Below, in pieces: positions 1-7,052 of a DNA stretch of 13,861 nucleotides (position 1 is its first letter; each line of letters opens with the position of its first letter). Source of the DNA: Afipia sp. (GTDB lineage: Bacteria > Pseudomonadota > Alphaproteobacteria > Rhizobiales > Xanthobacteraceae); NCBI GenBank assembly GCA_026400415.1, contig JAPLPA010000339.1, positions 1 through 13,861 on the forward strand, written 5' to 3'. A model generated the notes under the pieces. The model was not told the DNA's origin. It worked only from the letters and a program-made list of their open reading frames with translations, and made no database searches. The position numbers and the translations under genes were made by a program.

Positions 1-315
1 GAAAATTCACCTCAGCAGATGCGGTTCTGGGCCGACCAGGCGTCGTATCCGTTCAAGAGCCACGATCTGTGGTTCATCACCGAAGACATGCGCTGGGGCA
101 AATATGAAGCGGGCTTTGACGCAAAGGCGCTGATCGAAAAGGTCAACCGCGAAGATTTGTGGCGTGAAGCGGCGAAAGATCTTGGCGTAGCCGCTGCTGA
201 CATTCCGGCTTCCACGTCGCGAGGCAAGGAAACCTTCTTCGACGGCAAGGTCTTCGATCCGGCTAACCCGGCTGCCTACCTGAAGTCGCTGTCGATCAAG
301 CGCGTCGAAGTCTGA
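1..315 (+). CDS. nrtA: Nitrate ABC transporter substrate-binding protein NrtA, C-terminal end (partial)
   Basis: The reading frame is open from the first base, so this is the last 104 codons of a gene that begins upstream of the window; the ATG at 19 is internal. The visible part carries the RFWADQASYPFKSHDLWF stretch and the following ITEDMRWGKYE segment, which are characteristic of the NrtA/CmpA family of periplasmic nitrate/bicarbonate-binding lipoproteins. In that family this region is part of the C-terminal lobe that helps close over the anion. Nitrate rather than bicarbonate or a sulfonate is inferred from the downstream nitrate and nitrite reductase genes. The permease gene follows after a 59-bp gap that holds a strong hairpin. 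The N-terminal signal sequence and most ligand residues lie outside the window. Confidence 0.9.
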   Translation, partial: ENSPQQMRFWADQASYPFKSHDLWFITEDMRWGKYEAGFDAKALIEKVNREDLWREAAKDLGVAAADIPASTSRGKETFFDGKVFDPANPAAYLKSLSIKRVEV

Positions 316-321
316 CGACAC

Positions 322-354
322 AAGGACCGCCCGTCAGCGGGCGGTCCTTCTTTT
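322..354 (+). terminator. Strong hairpin after nrtA (attenuator or mRNA-stabilising stem)
   Basis: A perfect 12-bp inverted repeat (322-333 AAGGACCGCCCG, 338-349 CGGGCGGTCCTT) closes a four-base TCAG loop and is followed by CTTTT. This has the shape of a rho-independent terminator, though the T tract is short. It starts seven bases after the nrtA stop and lies upstream of nrtB. Because nrtB-nrtD clearly belong with nrtA, it more likely causes partial read-through, or protects the nrtA message from 3' decay so the binding protein is made in excess, as seen for other ABC transporter operons. The structure is seen directly; the role is inferred. Confidence 0.75.
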
Positions 355-374
355 CGAATTTGGAGATTGCCGAG

Positions 375-1274
375 ATGAATATGCCAGCACTCAACACTGA
401 AGCCGCGATTTCGGTGCCTCCCGCATCGTCCGCAGCGGAAATCGTTTCGATTGCGCCGAGGCGTGCGCCTTGGTCCGAAGCCTTCGGAAAAAACATGCGT
501 TCGGTTGCGTCGAATGTTGTGCCACCAGTCATCGTGGTGGCGTTGTTGCTGCTGGTGTGGGAATTGGTGTGCCGGAAAGCAGGCGCAACCTTGCCACCGC
601 CGTCGCGCGTGCTGAAAGATACCAAGGAACTGATCCTCGATCCGTTCTTCGATCGCGGCGGGATCGACAAGGGCCTTTTCTGGCATTTGTCGGCGAGTCT
701 CAAGCGCGTCGCACTCGGCTACTCGATCGCGGCGGTGGTTGGCATCGCGCTTGGTACATTGGTGGGTCAATCGGTCTGGGCCATGCGCGGGCTCGATCCG
801 CTTTTTCAGGTGCTGCGGACAATCCCACCACTCGCGTGGCTGCCGTTGTCGCTTGCCGCGTTTCGCGACGGACAGCCATCGGCAATTTTCGTGATTTTCA
901 TCACCTCGATCTGGCCGATCATCATCAACACCGCTGTCGGCATTCGCAACATTCCGCAGGACTATCGAAACGTCGTAGCTGTCGTTCAGCTCAATCCTGT
1001 CGAGTTTTTCTGGAAGATCATGATCCCGTCGGCGGCGCCATACATCTTTACGGGTCTGCGCATCGGCATAGGACTCTCGTGGCTCGCGATCGTCGCGGCT
1101 GAAATGCTGATCGGCGGTGTCGGCATCGGCTTCTTCATCTGGGACGCGTGGAATTCCTCGCACATCAGCGAAATCATCCTCGCGCTGTTTTACGTCGGCA
1201 TCATCGGATTCATTCTTGATCGCATGATCGCGTTGCTTGGCAAATTGGCCACGCGCGGCGTGCAGGCGAACTAA
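375..1274 (+). CDS. nrtB: Nitrate ABC transporter permease NrtB
   Basis: A 299-residue inner-membrane permease of the BPD_transp_1 (NrtB/CmpB/SsuC/TauC) type, forming the nitrate channel with NrtA and the ATPase. Hydrophobic segments are visible near residues 48-66, 113-131, 148-163, 168-190, 228-256 and 264-284. The cytoplasmic EAA-like loop that docks on the ATPase lies at about 192-226 (NIPQDYRNV ... MIPSAAPYIFTG). The FFDRGG and LRTIPPLAWLPLSL stretches are typical of NrtB. I chose ATG 375 because GGAG at 362-365 sits nine bases upstream; the in-frame TTG at 360 is less likely. The stop is followed 11 bases later by the ATPase start, so the two are co-transcribed. Confidence 0.93.
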   Translation: MNMPALNTEAAISVPPASSAAEIVSIAPRRAPWSEAFGKNMRSVASNVVPPVIVVALLLLVWELVCRKAGATLPPPSRVLKDTKELILDPFFDRGGIDKGLFWHLSASLKRVALGYSIAAVVGIALGTLVGQSVWAMRGLDPLFQVLRTIPPLAWLPLSLAAFRDGQPSAIFVIFITSIWPIIINTAVGIRNIPQDYRNVVAVVQLNPVEFFWKIMIPSAAPYIFTGLRIGIGLSWLAIVAAEMLIGGVGIGFFIWDAWNSSHISEIILALFYVGIIGFILDRMIALLGKLATRGVQAN

Positions 1275-1285
1275 GGAGAGCATCA

Positions 1286-2077
1286 ATGGCTTATCTGCAA
1301 ATCGATCACGTCGACAAGGTCTTCACACGCGGCTCAACGCGGAGCGAAGTATTGAAAGGTATCAACCTGACCGTGGAGAAGGGCGATTACGTTTCCATCA
1401 TCGGCCATTCGGGTTGCGGAAAGTCGACGTTGCTCAATATCGTCGCCGGCCTCACCGACGCGACGCAGGGCGGCGTGTTGCTGGAGGGGCGCGAGGTCAA
1501 TTCGCCAGGTCCCGACCGCGCTGTGGTCTTCCAGAACCATTCGCTTCTGCCTTGGCTGACTGTCTATGACAACGTGCGACTCGGCGTCGACAAAGTCTTC
1601 AGTTCATCCAAGACGCGGGCCGAACGCGATGCGTGGACGATGCACAATCTCAACCTCGTGCAAATGGCACACGCCAAGGACAAACGGCCTGCCGAAATAT
1701 CCGGCGGCATGAAGCAGCGGGTCGGTATTGCGCGTGCACTGGCGATGGAGCCGAAGGTTCTGTTGCTTGACGAACCATTCGGCGCACTCGATGCGCTAAC
1801 GCGTGCGCATCTCCAGGACTCGGTGATGGCGTTGCATCAGAAGCTCAACAACACCGTGTTGATGATTACCCAAGACGTGGATGAGGCGGTTCTGCTTTCG
1901 ACTCGCATCGTCATGATGACGAACGGTCCCAGCGCGAAAATCGGCGAGATTCTCGACGTGCAGTTGCCGCATCCGCGCAAACGTCTCGAACTGGCGTCGA
2001 ATCCGACCTATCTGAAATGTCGCCAGCGTGTGCTCGAATTTCTTTACGAGCGTCATCGTTTCGTCGAAGCGGCGTAA
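1286..2077 (+). CDS. nrtD: Nitrate ABC transporter ATP-binding protein
   Basis: A 263-residue ABC ATPase energising nitrate import. Walker A is GHSGCGKST (residues 40-48), followed by a Q-loop (VFQNHSLLPW), the ABC signature SGGMKQR and Walker B VLLLDEPFG. The C-terminal SxRIVMMTNGPSAKIGEI stretch is typical of the NrtC/NrtD/SsuB group. At 263 residues it is the single-domain NrtD type and lacks the NrtA-like extension of cyanobacterial NrtC; many genomes of this group label it nrtC. The start ATG has AAGGAG seven bases upstream, overlapping the nrtB stop. One oddity: the switch (H-loop) position reads ITQDVDEA, with Gln196 where His is usual. Substrate assignment rests on context. Confidence 0.9.
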   Translation: MAYLQIDHVDKVFTRGSTRSEVLKGINLTVEKGDYVSIIGHSGCGKSTLLNIVAGLTDATQGGVLLEGREVNSPGPDRAVVFQNHSLLPWLTVYDNVRLGVDKVFSSSKTRAERDAWTMHNLNLVQMAHAKDKRPAEISGGMKQRVGIARALAMEPKVLLLDEPFGALDALTRAHLQDSVMALHQKLNNTVLMITQDVDEAVLLSTRIVMMTNGPSAKIGEILDVQLPHPRKRLELASNPTYLKCRQRVLEFLYERHRFVEAA

Positions 2078-2091
2078 CGCCAGAGGAAGTG

Positions 2092-3321
2092 ATGAGCGAG
2101 CCTCTGGTCGTTATCGGAAATGGCATGGCGGCAGCCCGCTTTGTCGAAGAACTCGCAAAACGGGCGCTCGGCCGTTACGCGGTTGCTGTGATCGGCGATG
2201 AACCGCGTCTAGCTTATAATCGCGTCCTGTTGTCGTCAGTGTTGGCAGGTGAGACCACATCTCACGATATCGAATTGAGATCTGCGGCGTGGTGGCGTGA
2301 CCGCGGTGTAACTGTCACCTACGGATGTGCGGCAACCGGCATCGATCTAGCCGAGCGCAGCGTGAAATTGGCAAACGGCGCTACGGTCGGCTTCTCCAAA
2401 CTCGTTCTTGCGACCGGATCAAATGCATTGAGGCTCAATGTTCCGGGTGCGGACCTGTCCGGAGTCCACACGTTTCGCGATAGCCGCGATGTTGCTCAAC
2501 TTCTCGATCTCGCAGCAGGAAAAAAACGGGTCGTTGTCGTCGGCGGCGGATTGCTCGGACTTGAGGCGGCTTACGGGCTGGCGAAGGCCGGCGCGCACGT
2601 CACGCTTCTGCACCTGATGGATCGGCTGATGGAACGGCAGCTTGACGCAACGGCTGCAGCCCTGCTCAAGCGCCTTGTCGAAGAGAAGGGTGTCGATATC
2701 GTTCTTGGTGCAAACACAAAGGCCATCCTCGGCATCAGCAAAGTCGAGCAGGTCGAGTTGATCGATGGCCGCATCATCGACTGCGATGCCGTCATTTTTG
2801 CTGCTGGCATCCGTCCCAACGCGACGCTCGCGAAGGACGCCGGCATCGACGTCAATCGTGGCGTGCTTGTTGACGATCAGTTGAAAACGGCGACCGACGG
2901 CGTTTATGCGCTCGGCGAATGTGCTGAGCATCGCGGCACCTGCTATGGCCTTGTCGAACCTGCTTACGAACAGGCGAGGGTGCTTGCCGATCATCTTGCG
3001 GGCAAGCTCTCGCAATATGACGGCAGCATTCTGTCGACCAATCTTAAAGTCTCTGGCGTCAGTGTTTTCTCCGCAGGTGACTTTCTTGGCGGCGAAAGCA
3101 CCGAGTCCATCGTTTTCAACGATCAGAAGTTCGGCATCTACAAGAAGCTGGTTATCGCGAACGGTAAGCTAGTCGGCGCCGTGCTGGTCGGCGATACACG
3201 TGATGCGCTTTGGTATCTTGAATTGATCCGTGCCGGCGGCTCAATCGCAGCGATGCGCAGCGGCCTGATGTTCGGGCGCGATTTTTTATCTGCCGATGCC
3301 GAACAGCCAAAGGCGGCGTGA
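2092..3321 (+). CDS. NirB-like FAD-dependent NAD(P)H oxidoreductase
   Basis: A 409-residue pyridine nucleotide-disulfide oxidoreductase-like flavoprotein equivalent to the N-terminal part of the NADH nitrite reductase large subunit NirB. The FAD dinucleotide-binding motif is at the N-terminus (VVIGNGMAAARF, residues 6-17), followed by the ATG motif (LATGSNA), a second NAD(P)H-binding GGGLLGLEA motif at about 151-159, and the FAD-contacting GVYALGEC segment. The C-terminal domain ends in GRDFL. It lacks NirB's [2Fe-2S] and siroheme domains. Placed between nitrate transport and nirA, it probably passes NAD(P)H electrons to NasA or NirA. ATG 2092 is preferred because AGAGGA is just upstream and the protein then begins at the FAD motif; the frame is open further back to 2017, inside nrtD. 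The stop is two bases before the nirA start. Confidence 0.85.
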   Translation: MSEPLVVIGNGMAAARFVEELAKRALGRYAVAVIGDEPRLAYNRVLLSSVLAGETTSHDIELRSAAWWRDRGVTVTYGCAATGIDLAERSVKLANGATVGFSKLVLATGSNALRLNVPGADLSGVHTFRDSRDVAQLLDLAAGKKRVVVVGGGLLGLEAAYGLAKAGAHVTLLHLMDRLMERQLDATAAALLKRLVEEKGVDIVLGANTKAILGISKVEQVELIDGRIIDCDAVIFAAGIRPNATLAKDAGIDVNRGVLVDDQLKTATDGVYALGECAEHRGTCYGLVEPAYEQARVLADHLAGKLSQYDGSILSTNLKVSGVSVFSAGDFLGGESTESIVFNDQKFGIYKKLVIANGKLVGAVLVGDTRDALWYLELIRAGGSIAAMRSGLMFGRDFLSADAEQPKAA

Positions 3322-3323
3322 CG

Positions 3324-4076
3324 ATGTCGAGCGATTTTTCTCCGGACCAAAAGCGCTATCTCGAAGGCTTTGTCTCGGGGATGAGTGCCTCGCGCGTCGC
3401 CCGAACGAATGCGCCCGGGAAGTCGGAGCCGGTCGGGCCGGACGCAATTCACATCAAGGCTCAGGATCGCACCGTTGCGGCCGGCGGCAAACTCAACGAT
3501 CAGGAGAAGATCAAACGCGACGAGCATCCATTCGATGCCTATCCGCGCCTCATAAAACAATCGGAGACAAACGAGGCACCGAAACCCGCGGATAATTTTC
3601 GCTGGCGCTATTACGGAATCTTCTATGTTGCGCCAACGCAGACTTCTTATATGTGCCGTCTGCGAATTCCGAACGGCATTCTCAAGCACTGGCAATTCGC
3701 GGGCGTCGCGGATATTGCGGAGAAATTCGGCGGCCCATTTGCACATGTGACGACGCGCGCGAACTTGCAGCTGCGCGAGATCGAGCCGAAGAACGCCGTC
3801 AATGTGATCGAGGCCATACAGGATATCGGTTTGTGTTCGCGCGGCTCAGGCGCTGACAATATCCGAAACGTCACAGGCACGTCCACCGCCGGTATCGATC
3901 CGCAGGAACTGCTCGATACACGGCCTCATGCGCGGGCGTGGCACTACCATATTCTCAACGAGAGAGCGCTTTACGGGTTGCCGCGCAAATTCAATGTCGC
4001 TTTCGATGGCGGCGGAAAAATTGCGACGCTTGAGGACACCAATGACATCGCCTTCCACTCGATTGTTCTGTTGTAG
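3324..4076 (+). pseudogene. nirA: Assimilatory nitrite reductase NirA, N-terminal fragment (frame broken)
   Basis: This 250-residue piece is the N-terminal half of a siroheme/4Fe-4S nitrite reductase that would make ammonium from nitrite in the cytoplasm. It holds the first ferredoxin-like half-domain and the start of the first siroheme-binding domain (VTTRANLQLREI, then GSGADNIRNVTGTSTAGID). It stops at a TAG (4074-4076) just after DTNDIAFHSI. In the next frame the protein resumes at 4081 as VLEGHGVEPG, which continues the family sequence. Deleting bases 4066-4078 would rejoin the parts as HSIEVLEGHG in a 585-residue NirA, close to the family's usual length. ATG 3324 is preferred over GTG 3318, which overlaps the previous stop; AAGGCGG at 3310-3316 is a plausible ribosome site. 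The fragment lacks all four Fe-S/siroheme cysteines and should be inactive alone. Confidence 0.85.
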
Positions 4077-4078
4077 GT
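4066..4078 (+). other. nirA: 13-bp insertion-type lesion that breaks nirA
   Basis: Between the codons for HSI and VLEGHG there are 13 bases more than the protein needs. They introduce TAG at 4074-4076 in the upstream frame and TAG at 4078-4080 in the downstream frame. The stretch is a low-complexity TTGT/GTAG repeat (TTGTAGGTAGG), the kind of sequence that arises by slippage or imperfect short duplication. The exact borders of the extra bases are ambiguous by a few positions. Because the downstream frame is also closed immediately before 4081, a simple programmed +1 frameshift cannot bypass it. Confidence 0.75.
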
Positions 4079-4080
4079 AG

Positions 4081-5094
4081 GTGCTTGAAGGTCACGGGGT
4101 TGAGCCGGGGATTTACTACCAACTCGGTTTGGGCGGCATTACCGGTCACCGCGATCTTGCGCGCCCCACAGGCGTGATACTGCCGCCCGCCGACGCAACG
4201 CGAATTGCAGATGCCATCGTGCGTGTTTTCATCGAGCACGGCGACCGCACCAATCGCCTTAAGGCGCGATTGAAATATGTTCTCGACGCGTGGGGCTTCG
4301 AGAAATTTCTTGAAACCGTCGAGGAGAAACTGGGCCGTAAACTTGTGCGCGTTTCTGCAGACGCCATTGCTCAGCGACCAGAATTCGACCGTCTTGCGCA
4401 TATAGGGGTTCATCCACAGAAGCAGGCGGGGCTGAACTGGATCGGCATCGCGCTCAAGCTTGGCCGCTTGTCAGCGGAGCAGATGCGGGGGCTGGCAAAA
4501 TTGTCCGCAGATTTCGGCGACGGCGACATTCGGCTGACGGTCTGGCAAAATCTGCTGCTATCCGGTGTTGCCGATGCAAATGTCACAACTGTCATCGCCG
4601 CAATCGAGACCCTTGGTCTATCGACGACAACGTCGGTCATTCGGGCCGGTCTGGTTGCCTGCACCGGCGCGACCGGCTGCAAATTCGGCAATGCGCACAC
4701 CAAGGAAAACGCCGACGAAATTGCCGCGTGGTGTGAGGATCGCGTCCCGCTCGATTCGCCGGTCAATGTTCACCTGTCCGGCTGCCATCATTCCTGCGCG
4801 CAACATTACATCGGTGACATCGGATTGATTGGCGCACGGGTTCCGGTGAATGAGGACGGTGACACCGCTCCTGGATATCATGTGTTTGTCGGCGGCGGCT
4901 TTGGGGCCGATGGCATCATCGCGCGCGAACTGGTTCAAAACGTCAAAGCTGAAGATGCGCCGAAGACCGTTGAGCAAATCCTGAAAACCTACATCGCCAA
5001 CCGCGCGTCCGCTGACGAGACGTTTATCAAGTTTGCAGGACGGCATGACATCGACGATCTCAAGCGCATGGTGGGATTGGAGCCGGAGGGATGA
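4081..5094 (+). pseudogene. nirA: Assimilatory nitrite reductase NirA, C-terminal fragment
   Basis: This 337-residue frame is the C-terminal half of NirA: the rest of the first siroheme domain (GLGGITGHRDLARPTG), the second ferredoxin-like half-domain and the second siroheme/4Fe-4S domain. The cofactor cysteines are all here, in the pattern ACTGATGCKFGNAHTKENA followed by SGCHHSCAQHYIGD (C-x5-C and C-x3-C), as in sulfite and nitrite reductases. The frame begins with a GTG four bases after the upstream TAG, so reinitiation by terminating ribosomes is conceivable, but no good ribosome site is seen. Sequence quality past the break is intact, so the lesion is recent or the piece is still selected. 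Its end overlaps the next start as ATGA. Confidence 0.85.
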
Positions 5095-6695
5095 ACCAGA
5101 TCGCGCCGCCGCCAAATTTTGAACTCGTTCCCGAGACTGCACCATTCTCGGACGAGCAGCGCTCCTGGCTCAATGGCTTCTTTGCTGGGCTTGTCTCGCT
5201 CGATAATGGCGTGACGCCGCTATCGGCGGAGCAGGGCGCTGCATTCATGACGAGCAGCGATGCCGATGACGGTGAAGCGCCATGGCACGATCAAACCATT
5301 CCCATCAATGAACGCATGAAGCTTGCTGAAGGCCGTCCTTTGCGGCGGCGCATGATGGCCGCGATGGCGCAGCAGGATTGTGGCCAGTGCGGCTACAATT
5401 GCAGCGACTATTCGGACGTGATCGCAAACAAGAAAGAGACGCGACTCAATCTGTGCGTGCCGGGCGGTAAAGAAACCGCGCGAATGATCAAAACGCTTTA
5501 TGCCGAAATTGAGAACAGTTCGCTTGCCCCAACCACGCCGACGCCTCCGCCATCAGAAGCTTTGTCCGCTCCGATCGCTGAGCCCGGCCGTTCGCGCGAT
5601 AATCCCGTTGAAGCCGTGTTCGTCTCGCGACGGCTCCTCAACAAGGAAGGCTCGGAAAAGCAGACATGGCACATCGAGTTCGATCTCTCCGGTCCCGGAC
5701 TCGACTACGTCGTCGGCGATTCATTTGGAATTTTCGCTCGCAACGATCTGGGTTTGGTCGATCAAATCATCGCGCTGCTCGGCGCGTTGCCCACGATGGA
5801 GATCAACGGCAAGACGTTGCGCGAAGTGTTGCATCAGGATGTTTCGCTGGCTCCCGCACCCGACAAGCTTTTTGAATTGTTGTCGTTTATTTCAGGTGGT
5901 GCGTTGCGCGAAAAGGCAACGGCGTTGGCACGGGGCGACGATCCCGATGGCGATGCGGCCAATCTCGATGTGATGGCGACGCTGCAGAAATTCTCTAGCG
6001 TCCGTCCGCATCCCGAAGCCTTTGTCGAAGCCCTGGAGCCGCTGCAGCCGCGCTTGTATTCGATATCGTCGTCGCACATTGCCACGCCCGGACGGCTGTC
6101 GTTGACGGTCGATACGGTTCGCTACGTTATCGGCAAACGTAAAAGGAGTGGCGTCGCTTCGACCTATCTCGCCGAACGCATCGCACCAGGCGATAGGCTG
6201 ATGGTCTATGTTCAGAAAGCGCATGGTTTCGGTCTGCCGGCCGACGCGAACACGCCAATCATCATGATTGGACCCGGCACGGGCATCGCGCCGTTTCGTG
6301 CCTTCCTGCACGATCGGCAGGCAAGCAAGGCACCCGGCCGCAACTGGTTGTTCTTCGGCCATCAGCGCAGCAACTACGATTTCTTCTACGCCGATGAATT
6401 GAATGCGATGAAGGCCGCCGGCCACCTGACCCGGCTCTCGCTGGCATGGTCGCGCGACACCGGCGAAAAATTCTACGTGCAAGATCGCATGCGTGAAGTC
6501 GGCCGCGATGTGTGGGCGTGGCTCGCGGAAGGCGCGCATGTATACGTTTGCGGTGATGCTAAGCGTATGGCGAAGGATGTAGAGCGGGCGCTTGTCGATA
6601 TCGTTGGCCAGCATGGTGCGAGATCCATCGATGAGGCGGTAAGCTTTGTCGCCGACCTAAAGAAGAAGGGCCGTTATCAACAGGACGTCTACTGA
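5091..6695 (+). CDS. CysJ-like NADPH flavoprotein with N-terminal 4Fe-4S domain, lacking flavodoxin domain
   Basis: A 534-residue predicted electron donor for NirA and/or NasA. The N-terminal third has a four-cysteine cluster motif (Cys97, Cys100, Cys104, Cys122; CGQCGYNC ... CVPGG), like the small Fe-S domain of electron-transfer proteins. A Pro/Ala-rich linker at about 144-168 leads into a ferredoxin-NADP reductase-type module. That module shows FAD-binding RLYSISSS (321-328), GVASTYLAERI, NADPH-binding GPGTGIAPFR (from 394), CGDAKRMAKDVE, and an aromatic C-terminus DVY. Sulfite reductase CysJ has an FMN flavodoxin domain before this module; here the Fe-S domain stands in its place. Genomes usually label such proteins sulfite reductase alpha subunit, but the position beside nirA argues for nitrate/nitrite assimilation. 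The start overlaps the nirA stop (ATGA), with GGAGG almost touching the ATG, which suggests translational coupling. Confidence 0.85.
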   Translation: MNQIAPPPNFELVPETAPFSDEQRSWLNGFFAGLVSLDNGVTPLSAEQGAAFMTSSDADDGEAPWHDQTIPINERMKLAEGRPLRRRMMAAMAQQDCGQCGYNCSDYSDVIANKKETRLNLCVPGGKETARMIKTLYAEIENSSLAPTTPTPPPSEALSAPIAEPGRSRDNPVEAVFVSRRLLNKEGSEKQTWHIEFDLSGPGLDYVVGDSFGIFARNDLGLVDQIIALLGALPTMEINGKTLREVLHQDVSLAPAPDKLFELLSFISGGALREKATALARGDDPDGDAANLDVMATLQKFSSVRPHPEAFVEALEPLQPRLYSISSSHIATPGRLSLTVDTVRYVIGKRKRSGVASTYLAERIAPGDRLMVYVQKAHGFGLPADANTPIIMIGPGTGIAPFRAFLHDRQASKAPGRNWLFFGHQRSNYDFFYADELNAMKAAGHLTRLSLAWSRDTGEKFYVQDRMREVGRDVWAWLAEGAHVYVCGDAKRMAKDVERALVDIVGQHGARSIDEAVSFVADLKKKGRYQQDVY

Positions 6696-6737
6696 TGATG
6701 GATGCCGGAAATTCATATTTCAGTGGGGAAATTCAAT

Positions 6738-6771
6738 CGCCGCAGCGGCGCAGGAGAGAAATTATCTCTCC
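6738..6771 (+). promoter_or_regulatory. Tandem hairpins in the leader before the microprotein and nasA
   Basis: Two adjacent inverted repeats lie in the 180-bp gap after the flavoprotein gene: CGCCG-CAG-CGGCG (6738-6750) and GGAGAGA-AATTA-TCTCTCC (6753-6771). A weaker GAAAT-TCAT-ATTTC lies at 6708-6721, and the nonamer GGAAATTCA occurs twice exactly 20 bp apart (6707 and 6727). Paired stem-loops in nitrate operon leaders are known targets of NasT-type ANTAR antiterminators, but these loops are not the six-base loops of that motif, so no regulator is assigned. A protein operator is equally possible for the second palindrome. Confidence 0.4.
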
Positions 6772-6780
6772 GTTCGCCGC

Positions 6781-6807
6781 GCGAGTTGCAACATTTTCGC
6801 TTTTTTT
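6781..6807 (+). terminator. Possible weak intrinsic terminator / attenuator
   Basis: A short stem (GCGAG 6781-6785 with TTCGC 6796-6800, one G-T pair) is followed directly by seven T residues (6801-6807). The stem is weak, so termination would be partial at best. Its place just after two stronger hairpins and before the microprotein and nasA fits an attenuation arrangement. This is inferred from shape alone. Confidence 0.25.
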
Positions 6808-6875
6808 CCCACGGCCTTGCGGCGACTCGTCAAAGCGATTTCATTCAACGCATCGTTATCTGCAGGATGTCTACG

Positions 6876-7028
6876 ATGCGCGAATTACATTCCCGAATTC
6901 ACCAGTCTTCTCAGCCTCGATCCTTGGCAGCGAATACAAACTCGCGCCTGCATGTGCTCGCAGCATATGGTGCTTTCCTGATGATTGCCGGCATCGTATT
7001 CGGCACGCTTCCCTTCCGTCCTTTCTAA
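6876..7028 (+). CDS. Small single-pass membrane protein between the flavoprotein gene and nasA
   Basis: A 50-residue frame with a polar, basic N-terminal half (MRELHSRIHQSSQPRS) and one hydrophobic segment (LHVLAAYGAFLMIAGIVFGTL, about residues 26-46) ending in PFRPF. I chose ATG 6876 because AGGA lies eight bases upstream; ATG 6867 in the same frame would add three residues. I do not recognise a named family. Its position inside the operon, 31 bp before nasA, suggests co-expression with nitrate reductase, for example as a membrane anchor or accessory subunit, but this is inference. A longer overlapping frame from 6695 shows no family features and is disregarded. Confidence 0.5.
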   Translation: MRELHSRIHQSSQPRSLAANTNSRLHVLAAYGAFLMIAGIVFGTLPFRPF

Positions 7029-7052
7029 GTTCGTTATCCAGCGTCGCGTGGG

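Noticed and set aside
470..1102. 210-residue forward frame inside nrtB
   Set aside because: It is an out-of-frame shadow of the permease, rich in Arg and without any domain.
276..1286. Long reverse-strand frame opposite nrtB (336 residues)
   Set aside because: Arg/Asp/His-rich low-quality translation exactly shadowing nrtB, a common artefact in GC-rich genes.
4056..4090. Programmed ribosomal frameshift in nirA
   Set aside because: The downstream frame has its own TAG at 4078-4080, so a +1 shift at the first stop would end at once, and no classic slippery heptamer is present.
6738..6771. NasT/ANTAR-type two-hairpin RNA motif
   Set aside because: The loops are three and five bases, not the six-base loops of the ANTAR target, so only a generic structured leader is claimed.
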